DNA of 32,341 nt, taken from the NCBI RefSeq assembly GCF_902826555.1, contig NZ_CADEFI010000016.1, positions 1 to 32,341 of the forward strand. Reading direction: 5' to 3'. How positions within the stretch are numbered: position 1 is the first letter of the stretch; the number at the start of each line of letters is the position of its first letter. The translations under genes and the position numbers were made by a program. Shown piece after piece: positions 15,059 through 22,676 of this stretch. The DNA is from an uncultured Hyphomicrobium sp. Its GTDB lineage: Bacteria > Pseudomonadota > Alphaproteobacteria > Rhizobiales > Hyphomicrobiaceae. The notes under the pieces are model-generated. The model did not search any database and had not been told where the DNA came from. It saw only the letters and a list, made by a program, of their open reading frames with translations.

Positions 15059-17605
15059 TCAGAACTTGTACTTAAATCCGGTCCAGATCGTCCGCCCCTG
15101 GCCGGCTTTGATGCCGTCCTCGCGATCGGCGATGTAAAGCTCATCGAGCAGGTTGTCGCCGGCCACAAAGACGCTGGCACCGGTCCCGGCGATCTTCCAG
15201 TTCGCGCGCGCCGACAGCAGCCAGACGTCCGGCACGAAGCCATCCTCGCCCTCGGGGTCGCCGCCATAAGGCGTGTTGCCCTCGTCCGTGAAGAAGCCGC
15301 CGCGATACGTCCACGACACGCTCGCATCCCAGCCAGCCGCATGCTCGATGCCGACGGTCAGGTGAGCGAAGTGGCGGTAGACCTCGGGAAGCCTGTTGCC
15401 GTTGACGACTTCCTGCTCGAAGTTGGCCGGATCGTCGCAATCGAGACCGGCATCCTCGTCGCATTCAAAGAGCGAGCCCTTTTTGATCTTTGCGTCCGAG
15501 AGCGTGTACGTACCCTCGAAGAAAACATTGAAGGGGCTGCGGGTGAAGGGCTGGCTGTCGAGGCGGCCGTACACCTCAAAGCCATTGATCTCGACCTCAT
15601 CCATCGTGTGATAGACGTTGTTGCCCGCGGCGTCCGTGCCCGCTCCCTTGACCTGATAGTTCTCGATCAAGCTGTGGAACGCGGCGATATCGAAGGTCAC
15701 GCCGCGGATCGCCGTCGAGCGCAACCCGATCTGGAAGTTGTCGCCGATCTCGTCCTCAGGCGGGAAACCGGCAATGGCTTCACGCAGGACATGGGTGGTG
15801 AGACCGCGGTTATAGCCGCCATAAACGGTCGACTTGTAGAGGCCGGTGTAGGCGAAGGAAATGCCCGGCAGAACGTTCGTCGTGTCGAACGAATCCGTTG
15901 TGCGGTCACCGCTATAGCCTTCGATCTCGACGCAGTCGTCGACGCTCGGGTCGATGATGTTGCAATCCGGATCGTTCTCCAGATCTTCGCCCTCGCCTTC
16001 TTCCTCCGTCGCGGCGCGGGTCAAACGCGACACGCGATAATGCTCGAGCCGCAGGCCCGGCGTGACGTTGAAGGTGTTCGTCAGGTGGATGGTCGATTGC
16101 AGGAATGTCGAGAAGGCATTCGCATCCGTGTCGGTATCGAACACGGTGGTTCCGCTCTCGTCACCATCTTCCAGGATCTGGCCCTGACGGCCGAAGAAGT
16201 TCTTGTTGGTGAAGTCATTGTACTCGTAACGGATGCCGACCTGAATGTCTTGGCGCAGACCGCCGATGAACGGCCGGTCGGCGAGCTCAGCCCGTGTCTC
16301 GGCACCGAACTGGCGATAGGTCCTGAGACGGCCAAGCATCACGCCTTCCGGCACGAATACGTCGTCACCGTCGATTTCCGCGGCGAAGCCGTCATCCTCC
16401 TCGCTCGGATCCTCGCCATCGAAGTTCTGATAGCGGTCGCGGCGATGGTGGAAGCCATAGAGCCGCGACGTGATCGTCGTCGTGTCGTCGAGGTAGTAGT
16501 TGTGAACGAGCTGCAGCCTGGTCACGTCGGCGTTGTAGGTGTTGAACCGCGCGCCGGGGTTGACTAGCGACTTCAAATGCCCGGTCTCGAAGAAGAGGCG
16601 CTCGGCATTGCCGGGGCCGTCGTCCTCGTCGCCCTCGAGGTTGGCCTCGTCGTAGTTGTCACGTTGGCGGAAGTGCACGGCCGAGAACGTGACATCCGAG
16701 TTCACGCCCTTGAGGCCGATGGCGCCGTAGAAATCGTTGTAGCGCAGTCGCTCCAGATCCCAGGCGCCGTCCGCTTCCGCACCGCTGTAGGAGAACACGA
16801 CGCCGACGTTGCCGATCCCCTGGCGCGTGTGCACGTGGCGCGTGTTGGAGACGCCCTTGTCGCCGTCCTCGGTGAAGCCGATGGAGGCGCCGATCACCGT
16901 CTCATCGGGGCCGAAGGGCGACAGGTTGCGGAAGTTGACGATGCCGTGGTTGTTGAGCGGGCCGTGATTGATCACGGTGCCGCGCAGCACCTCGATGCTC
17001 TCGAGACGATCGATCGGAGGCACATAGTGCACCGACGGATCGATCCAGACGCTCATGTTGATCGGCTGTCCGTCCTCCAGGTGCAGAACCTTGCGGCCAC
17101 GGCGCGGCGGCGAGCCGCGCACGCCGATGCCGCCGTGGCGTCCGAAGCCGTCGTCGTTGATGACGTTGACGCCCGGCACGCGCGTGAACACGTCGTTGAT
17201 CTGCCGCGGCTGGAACTCGTCGATCTGCTGCGTATCGACGCGCGAGGCCGCAGACGAGAACTGCTCAAGGTTGCCGGGCAGGATGTTCGACGGATTGATC
17301 GGAGACGTCGGGGAATTCTCAGCACGCGCCCTTGCGCCGGCGCTGTTGGCGGCTCCATAGGGTGAGTTCTGCTCAACCGGAGCCTCTTCCGCAACGGGCT
17401 CGACGGCGGGGGCGGGCGCCGCCTTCTTTGCGGCGGGGGCGGACTTCTTGGTCGCGGCCGGCGCCTTCTTCTGAATGACCTGGACTTCCGGCAAACCTTG
17501 GCCGGCCGGCTCGGCCGCCTTCTGCGCAAGCGCCGCGCCCGAGACGAGGCAGCTCGCGCCCGCCATCATCAATATTTTTCCGATTTGAGTTCGGCTGATT
17601 GGCAT
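15059..17605 (-). CDS. TonB-dependent outer-membrane receptor with acidic loops
   Basis: The 848-aa protein has a signal peptide (ASCLVSGAALAQ), a Lys/Ala/Pro-rich linker (residues about 45-75), a plug domain (QINDVFTRVPGVNVINDDG ... GIGVRGSPPRRG ... IDRLESIEVLRGT) and a 22-strand-type barrel ending in the aromatic KYKF. There is no N-terminal signalling domain. Several predicted loops are unusually rich in Asp/Glu: LEGDEDDGPGN, DGEDPSEEDDG, DTDTDANAFS, EEEGEGEDLENDPDC...DDCVE, and ECDEDAGLDCDD, two of them with Cys pairs. Such loops suit a hard cation or a metal-chelate. Its location 2.5 kb from the XoxF accessory operon suggests lanthanide or chelate uptake, but iron-siderophore uptake is the default alternative. 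Start ATG 17605 with GGGGAG upstream. Confidence 0.92.
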   Translation of the reverse strand: MPISRTQIGKILMMAGASCLVSGAALAQKAAEPAGQGLPEVQVIQKKAPAATKKSAPAAKKAAPAPAVEPVAEEAPVEQNSPYGAANSAGARARAENSPTSPINPSNILPGNLEQFSSAASRVDTQQIDEFQPRQINDVFTRVPGVNVINDDGFGRHGGIGVRGSPPRRGRKVLHLEDGQPINMSVWIDPSVHYVPPIDRLESIEVLRGTVINHGPLNNHGIVNFRNLSPFGPDETVIGASIGFTEDGDKGVSNTRHVHTRQGIGNVGVVFSYSGAEADGAWDLERLRYNDFYGAIGLKGVNSDVTFSAVHFRQRDNYDEANLEGDEDDGPGNAERLFFETGHLKSLVNPGARFNTYNADVTRLQLVHNYYLDDTTTITSRLYGFHHRRDRYQNFDGEDPSEEDDGFAAEIDGDDVFVPEGVMLGRLRTYRQFGAETRAELADRPFIGGLRQDIQVGIRYEYNDFTNKNFFGRQGQILEDGDESGTTVFDTDTDANAFSTFLQSTIHLTNTFNVTPGLRLEHYRVSRLTRAATEEEGEGEDLENDPDCNIIDPSVDDCVEIEGYSGDRTTDSFDTTNVLPGISFAYTGLYKSTVYGGYNRGLTTHVLREAIAGFPPEDEIGDNFQIGLRSTAIRGVTFDIAAFHSLIENYQVKGAGTDAAGNNVYHTMDEVEINGFEVYGRLDSQPFTRSPFNVFFEGTYTLSDAKIKKGSLFECDEDAGLDCDDPANFEQEVVNGNRLPEVYRHFAHLTVGIEHAAGWDASVSWTYRGGFFTDEGNTPYGGDPEGEDGFVPDVWLLSARANWKIAGTGASVFVAGDNLLDELYIADREDGIKAGQGRTIWTGFKYKF

Positions 17606-18030
17606 TCCCCACTCCCCTGGTCACGCTGCCGTAGGACATCCACCGGTGATGGCTTGCCGCCGGTATGTTTCCTGATCCCGAACGACCTATGGTCGGAGAG
17701 GGACGGCGAAGGGAATGGCACTACTTCCCGATACTGTCCGGGTGACTTGATTTTATTTTGCTGTGGCAGACGCGCATCTGATTTAGGGTGCCGAACATGG
17801 CAATGTTCCTGTAATTCCAGGAATTTTTCTACTTTACGTACTGCATCTATACTTCCGTATTTCTACTGATCCCCCTGCGCCGACCACTGCGGGGCATAGG
17901 GGCCGTTCGTCTTCGGGAGCGCTCGCAAAGTTGTGAGTCCTCTCCATCCGGGAACGTCTTGCAGTGGGCGAGCCGGCGGGTAAAGTCGGCGGCTCATAAG
18001 CAACGATATAACATTGAATGGGACACCCCG
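17606..18030. promoter_or_regulatory. Divergent intergenic region with two overlapping dyads
   Basis: This 425-nt region lies between the minus-strand receptor gene and the plus-strand DUF3617 gene and holds no convincing gene. It is AT-richer than its surroundings around 17745-17870. Two overlapping dyads lie there: GAACAT-GGCA-ATGTTC (17793-17808) and TTCCTG-TAATTC-CAGGAA (17806-17823), followed by GGAATTTTTC (17820-17829). They are good candidates for a regulator site controlling the receptor. GAATGGGAC, a block shared with the motif upstream of xoxF, occurs at 18016-18024. No cobalamin or other known riboswitch core was recognised. Confidence 0.5.
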
Positions 18031-18546
18031 ATGCCCGCCTCCTCACGTCGCGTCATTGCACTCACCGCCGGCCTCTGCTTGCTCCTCGGCGCTGTCGCCC
18101 AGGCCGCTGATCCGTCCTTGCCGCTGCGCAAGGCCGGACTTTGGGAGCTTTCGACGACCATGGACGAGGGGCTCGGTCCAAAAGACCAGACGCTGACCAT
18201 GTGCATTGACGCGGACATGGAGCGAACGACGGCTGCAGCCAGCGCAGACGAGCACACCAAGCAGTGCTCGAAGTACAGCATCAGCCGTCAGGGCGAGAGC
18301 ACGGTCGTGGACATGGCATGCCAGTTCGCCAGCCGTCACGTTGCAAGCCGCACCGAAATGAGCGGAGATTTCGAGAAGACATTCGAAGTGAAGATCGAAA
18401 GCACCACGTCGGGCGAGCACAATCAACAGACGGTCAGCGTCAAACGGACCATCATCCAGAAGGGCAAATATCTCGGCGAGAGCTGTGGCGATCTGGCCGG
18501 CGGCGAGGCCAAGGGCGCCGATGGCGCCACGATCCTCGTGCAATAA
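18031..18546 (+). CDS. DUF3617 family exported protein
   Basis: 171 aa with signal peptide (VIALTAGLCLLLGAVAQAAD). The mature part fits DUF3617: RKAGLWELSTTMDEG, then LTMCIDADMER, CSKYSISRQG, ACQFASRHVASRTEMSGDF, and a late YLGESCGDL. The four Cys may form two disulfides. The function of this family is unknown. I use the ATG at 18031 since it places the signal peptide correctly; the open frame runs back to 17959. The sensor kinase follows after about 15-75 nt depending on its start, so the two may be cotranscribed. Confidence 0.8.
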   Translation: MPASSRRVIALTAGLCLLLGAVAQAADPSLPLRKAGLWELSTTMDEGLGPKDQTLTMCIDADMERTTAAASADEHTKQCSKYSISRQGESTVVDMACQFASRHVASRTEMSGDFEKTFEVKIESTTSGEHNQQTVSVKRTIIQKGKYLGESCGDLAGGEAKGADGATILVQ

Positions 18547-18560
18547 AATAGCGGTCCTTT

Positions 18561-20051
18561 GTGCTGCCCCCCTTGCGCAAGGCGAGCGCGCCGCCCAGGC
18601 CTGAAGACGCATCCGAGAGGATGCCGGCCGAACTGCGCTCGAAGCTCAGCACGCGATGGAACCAGCTTCCGTTTCGCTGGCAGATCCTGATTACGATTTC
18701 GATCGTGGCGCTGCTCGCGAGCGTGCTCAGCGGCGTGTTCGCCGTTGTCGATGCCCGAAGCCGGGCCGACATCGAAACGCAGGCGAACATCGAGCTATGG
18801 GCCAATCATATCGCTTCGAAGGTGCGGCAGGTCGAAGGGGAAAACCAGCTTCAGGAGTTCGCCAACGCGCTCGATATCGAGATGGCGAACATTCGGCACG
18901 TGTCTGTCACGGTCCGCGATGCGAACGGAAATGCCGTCGAGCCCGCTCACCATCATACGGCAAAGCCCGAGGTGCTCGAAGCGCGCGCGCCGAAATGGTT
19001 CGTTGATCTCGTGCAGCCGGACATCGAATCCCGCATCGTCGATATCGCTCCAGGCGGACGGCTCACCGGGTCCGTCCTGATCAGCGGCGTCCCCGATGAC
19101 GAGATCGCCGAAGCCTGGGAGCTGTTGAAGCTCCTGGCGCTGCTTTGGCTCGGCGCCATCGGCCTGATGATGACCGGCCTCTATTTCATTCTCGGTCTCG
19201 TTCTCAACCCGCTGGCGCGATTGGGAAGCGGAATGCGCGAGCTCGAGGTCGGTCATTTCGGCTTCCGGCTCGACATTCCGCATATCCGCGAGCTCGAACC
19301 GATTGCCGCCGCATTCAACGAGCTCGCTGCAGCTTTGGGGCAAGCCAATGCCGAGAACAGCCGCCTCTATCGGCAGCTCATTGTCGTTCAAGAGGAGGAG
19401 CGGCGCGAGATCTCCCGTGATCTGCACGACGAGTTCGGTCCTTGCCTGTTCGCCATCATGGCGGGGACGTCTGCCGTCGCCCATCACGCGAAGTCTCTTC
19501 CCGCGGCGCAGGCGGCGCCCATCCTGTCCTGCGTCGACGAGATCGTGCAGGTGTCGAACCATCTCAAGAGCCTGAACCGCGGCCTGCTCAACCGGCTGCG
19601 TCCGATCGCGCTCGGCCGCCGCACGATCTCGGACCTGATTTCGGAGCTCGTCGCAACATTCGAACGGCGGCACAACGGCATCGTGTTCCATCTCATCATC
19701 GACGGATTGCCGGCGACTTTCGGCGAAGGTATCGACCTCACGCTCTATCGTTGCGTTCAGGAAGGGGTGACGAATGCCATCCGTCATGGCCGCGCACACA
19801 GCATCACCATCGAATTCCAGGAAACGCAGTCCGGAGGACAGCCGGCCATCGAAGTCCGTGTCACGGACGACGGTCGCGGCATCGGGGAAATGGACCAGTT
19901 CGGCTACGGGCTCTCCAGCATGCGCGAGCGCGTCCATGAATTCGGCGGCTCGGTCAAGATCAGCCCCGTTACCCCGAGCGGTGCCGTTCTCGCGGCGACA
20001 ATTCCCCATTCGAGGGACAGCATGAGCGACGGGACTACTGCGGCGAGCTGA
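18561..20051 (+). CDS. Sensor histidine kinase, NarL/UhpB class (HisKA_3)
   Basis: 496 aa from the GTG at 18561, or 476 from the ATG at 18621. Layout: transmembrane helix at about 41-65, periplasmic sensor region 66-187 (with a His triplet at 130-132 in VEPAHHHTAKPE), second helix around 190-216, HAMP-like linker, then HisKA_3 with EERREISRDLHDEFGPCL (phosphorylated His289) and an HATPase domain with the N-box EGVTNAIRHG, DDGRGIG and GYGLSSMRERVHEFGG. Such kinases pair with LuxR/NarL-type response regulators. None is adjacent; the fragment of one at the right edge of the window is a candidate partner (inference). It is convergent with the WD40 gene. Methanol or metal sensing is plausible from context only. 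Confidence 0.9.
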   Translation: MLPPLRKASAPPRPEDASERMPAELRSKLSTRWNQLPFRWQILITISIVALLASVLSGVFAVVDARSRADIETQANIELWANHIASKVRQVEGENQLQEFANALDIEMANIRHVSVTVRDANGNAVEPAHHHTAKPEVLEARAPKWFVDLVQPDIESRIVDIAPGGRLTGSVLISGVPDDEIAEAWELLKLLALLWLGAIGLMMTGLYFILGLVLNPLARLGSGMRELEVGHFGFRLDIPHIRELEPIAAAFNELAAALGQANAENSRLYRQLIVVQEEERREISRDLHDEFGPCLFAIMAGTSAVAHHAKSLPAAQAAPILSCVDEIVQVSNHLKSLNRGLLNRLRPIALGRRTISDLISELVATFERRHNGIVFHLIIDGLPATFGEGIDLTLYRCVQEGVTNAIRHGRAHSITIEFQETQSGGQPAIEVRVTDDGRGIGEMDQFGYGLSSMRERVHEFGGSVKISPVTPSGAVLAATIPHSRDSMSDGTTAAS

Positions 20052-20069
20052 TCGAGGGGCGCTGCTACA

Positions 20070-21206
20070 TCACGGCGCCTTTTCCGGAACATTCCAGATC
20101 TTTGCGGTTCCATCGAGCGATGCCGTCAGGATCTTCTTTCCATCGGGACTGAATTCCGCCATCTCGACCGCTTTCTCGTGCCCTTCGAGGGCGGCGATCA
20201 GCGTGCCGCTGCGGACGTCCCAAAGGGCGGCGCGATTGTCGTGCGCGGCCGTGACCAGCTTGCCGCCATCCTTGTCGAATTGCACGCTGCTGATCAGCCG
20301 GCGGTGGGCGCCCGACATGGTCGCCAGCAACTCCCCGGTCTTTGCATCGAAGACACGCGCCATCTTGTCGGCCGAGCCGATCGCAACCCGGCTCCCGTCC
20401 GGGCTGAAGTCAGCGCATCGGACGCCGCGGGTCGGCCCGGTCAATTCCAGCAAGAGAGCCCCAGTCTTGGCGTCCCAGATCTTTGCGGATTTATCGCTCG
20501 AGGCCGTGACGATGCGGGTGCCGTCGGGGCTGAACCGGGCCATGGCGATCATGCTTGCATGCCCGCTCAGGGTGAGCAAAACCGCGCCGCTCGCGGCGTC
20601 GAACACGCGCGCTTTGTTGTCGCTCGACGACGTGAGGATCGTCTTGCCGTCGGGGCTGAAGGTGGCACCCGTCACCCATTCGTCGTGGGCCGAGAGGGTA
20701 GCGATTTTTGCGCCCTTGGTGTCCCACACGACGGCGGTCTTGTCGTGCGAGGCGGTGACGATGCGGCTGCCGGTGGCGTCGAAAGCGATCTCCTCGATCA
20801 TGGCCTGATGTCCGACGAAGTCAGCCACATGAGCGCCGGTCTCGGCGTTCCACAGCTTCGCGGAGCCGTCGCGCGTGGCGGTGGCAATCAATTTGCCGTC
20901 GGGGCTGAACGCCACTCGCCATACGCCTTCGCTGAACCCGTCGATCGACAGAAGCTCGGCGCCTGTCGTCGCATCCCATATGCGGACGGTGCGGTCGTTG
21001 GCAGCTGTCGCGACCCGGCTGCCGTCCGGACTGAAGTGCGCGACGGTCAGGTCCGACGTATGACCACGCAACGTCGCGTGCACGAGCGACGCCGGCTCCG
21101 CGCGCGCTGGATTTTCCACGCCCCCCAGCGCCACGCCCAGCGCGGCCAGGAGAAAAAAGGCTTGGCTTGTAGCTCGAATGCGTCTCGTCACCATGCGGCA
21201 CTCCAT
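20070..21206 (-). CDS. Exported WD40-repeat beta-propeller protein (eight repeats)
   Basis: 378 aa from the ATG at 21206 (GAGGTG 7 nt upstream). After an N-terminal signal peptide (AFFLLAALGVALGGV, cleavage around PARAE) the rest is eight WD40 repeats of about 42 residues. Each has the FSPDG-type turn and a closing IWD/LWN/VFD, for example VRIWDATTG, AKLWNAETG, AKIWDAKTG. The repeats are highly regular and fill the protein, predicting a closed propeller that acts as a binding platform in the periplasm. It is the last gene of the xox accessory operon, 5 nt after the preceding stop. WD40 proteins have no catalytic role by themselves; the partner is unknown. Not a PQQ propeller: the W-docking motifs of quinoproteins are absent. 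Confidence 0.9.
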   Translation of the reverse strand: MECRMVTRRIRATSQAFFLLAALGVALGGVENPARAEPASLVHATLRGHTSDLTVAHFSPDGSRVATAANDRTVRIWDATTGAELLSIDGFSEGVWRVAFSPDGKLIATATRDGSAKLWNAETGAHVADFVGHQAMIEEIAFDATGSRIVTASHDKTAVVWDTKGAKIATLSAHDEWVTGATFSPDGKTILTSSSDNKARVFDAASGAVLLTLSGHASMIAMARFSPDGTRIVTASSDKSAKIWDAKTGALLLELTGPTRGVRCADFSPDGSRVAIGSADKMARVFDAKTGELLATMSGAHRRLISSVQFDKDGGKLVTAAHDNRAALWDVRSGTLIAALEGHEKAVEMAEFSPDGKKILTASLDGTAKIWNVPEKAP

Positions 21207-21211
21207 TGTGC

Positions 21212-21670
21212 TCACCTCAAGGGCTGCCACGTCGGATCATCGAAGCGCTCCGGGTAGCGGGCGAGCGCCGTGTCGATCTGGATGATGCCATCGATGGGCG
21301 TCAGCTCCCCACCGCGGCCGGCGACCGCCTCGGCACCCGCGACAATGTCCGCGAGAAGCGTCTTGAGATCGGGTTTCGCCGTGAGCGGCACCGCAGCGTC
21401 GGCCTCGATGCGATCAGCCTCCTTGCGGATCCGCTCCGCGAAGCTGCGCGCGCTTGCGGGCGGCATACGGCGGTGCGTCACGAGGGTGTGGCTGTCGAGC
21501 GTCGCTTTGCGGATGGCGGCCATTCCGGAGCGAAGCACGTCGTCGGCCGGCCACTTTGCGTCTGCACTTGCGGCGATGCCGATCGTTGCCGCGTCCATGA
21601 CCGCCGCGATCAACAGCATCGCTGTCAGGATGGCCAGGCATCTGCCAATGGCGGAGCGCGCGTGTGCCAT
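21212..21670 (-). CDS. Exported hypothetical protein of the xox accessory operon
   Basis: 152 aa, N-terminal signal peptide or anchor (CLAILTAMLLIAAVMDAA). The mature part is mainly helical: ADDVLRSGMAAIRKATLDSH, ARSFAERIRKEADRIEADA, DLKTLLADIVAGAEAVAG, and a conserved-looking end PIDGIIQIDTALARYPERF. The all-helical pattern resembles a four-helix bundle (cytochrome c'-like), but there is no CxxCH, so it does not bind haem c covalently. I do not recognise a named family. It starts 4 nt after the beta-propeller stop and ends 5 nt before the WD40 start, so it belongs to the operon. Confidence 0.75.
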   Translation of the reverse strand: MAHARSAIGRCLAILTAMLLIAAVMDAATIGIAASADAKWPADDVLRSGMAAIRKATLDSHTLVTHRRMPPASARSFAERIRKEADRIEADAAVPLTAKPDLKTLLADIVAGAEAVAGRGGELTPIDGIIQIDTALARYPERFDDPTWQPLR

Positions 21671-21674
21671 GGCG

Positions 21675-22649
21675 TTACGGCTTCACGAGGACGCCCCACG
21701 GCAACCGTCCGACGGGCACCGATTTTTCCGGCTTCAGCGTCGCCACGTCGACGATCGTCATGTCGTTGGTGAGCCCGTTGGCCACGTAGAGCTTGGCGCC
21801 GTCCGGAGAGAGCGCCATGTGCCACGGCCGCTGCCCGACGAGGATGTAATCCTTGATCGCGTAGCTGGCGACGTCGACGACAGCCACACGGTTGGCCGTG
21901 CTGAGCGCGACGAACGCCGTCTTGCCGTCCTTCGTGAAGCGGATACCCATGGGCTGGATCAGCTCGCGCCTGACGCCCGGAATCTCGAAGCCGAATTTCT
22001 TGATGATCTTGCGCGAGACGGGATCGATCACCGCCACCGTGCCGCCGATCTCAGCCGAAACCCACACCAGCTTGCCGTCGCGCGTGAACTCGGCAACGCG
22101 CGGGCGCGTGTCGACCAGCACGTTGGCCGTCACCTTGAAAGTCTCATTGTCGATGAAATGCGCCATGCTGGTCTGTTCGGACGTGGCGACGGTGAACTTG
22201 TTGTCGGGGGAAACCGCCATGCCCTCGGGCTCGACGCCGACCGGGATCTCGGCCAGCACCTTGCCGCTGACCCGCTCGAGCACCGTCACGTATCCCTCGT
22301 CCTCATTGGCGATGTAGATCCGCTCGCCCTTGGGATCGACGTCGAGCAGCTCGGGATCGGGGCCGGATTCCAGCGTGCGCACCACCTCCAGCGTCTCGGT
22401 ATCGACGACGTCCAGCCGGTTGTCGTCGCCGACGCAGACGAGAAGCTCCTTGAAGTCCGGCGTCAACGCCATGCCGCGCGGCCGAGCTCCGGTCGGGATC
22501 GTCTTGACGATTTTGAGCGTCTCGCTGTCGATCACGGTGACGGTGTTGTCCTTTTCGTTGGAGACGAAGATCGTCGCCGCTTCCGCAACTTGCACGTCGA
22601 AAGAAGCAACAGCCGCCGCGAGTACGGCTGCCGCAGAAAAGCGCATCAT
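21675..22649 (-). CDS. YVTN-type beta-propeller protein of PQQ-dependent catabolism
   Basis: 324 aa with a signal peptide (MMRFSAAAVLAAAVASF). Seven-bladed YVTN-type repeats are visible: IFVSNEKDNTVTVIDSET, LLVCVGDDNRLDVVDTET, IYIANEDEGYVTVLERVSG, FVALSTANRVAVVDVAS, and LYVANGLTNDMTIVDVAT. This matches the beta-propeller family that accompanies PQQ alcohol dehydrogenase systems (TIGR03866-type). Its molecular role is unknown; protein binding or assembly in the periplasm is likely. AGGAGAGGA lies upstream of the ATG at 22649. It sits 27 nt after the PQQ-system binding-protein gene, its usual partner. Confidence 0.9.
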   Translation of the reverse strand: MMRFSAAAVLAAAVASFDVQVAEAATIFVSNEKDNTVTVIDSETLKIVKTIPTGARPRGMALTPDFKELLVCVGDDNRLDVVDTETLEVVRTLESGPDPELLDVDPKGERIYIANEDEGYVTVLERVSGKVLAEIPVGVEPEGMAVSPDNKFTVATSEQTSMAHFIDNETFKVTANVLVDTRPRVAEFTRDGKLVWVSAEIGGTVAVIDPVSRKIIKKFGFEIPGVRRELIQPMGIRFTKDGKTAFVALSTANRVAVVDVASYAIKDYILVGQRPWHMALSPDGAKLYVANGLTNDMTIVDVATLKPEKSVPVGRLPWGVLVKP

Positions 22650-22676
22650 GGGTCGTCCTCTCCTAGAGCGATGTTT

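Noticed and set aside
15059-17605. Calling the receptor a vitamin B12 transporter because of the cob genes
   Set aside because: It is over 5 kb from the cob cluster with unrelated genes between, no B12 riboswitch is visible upstream, and the organism appears to make its own cobalamin.
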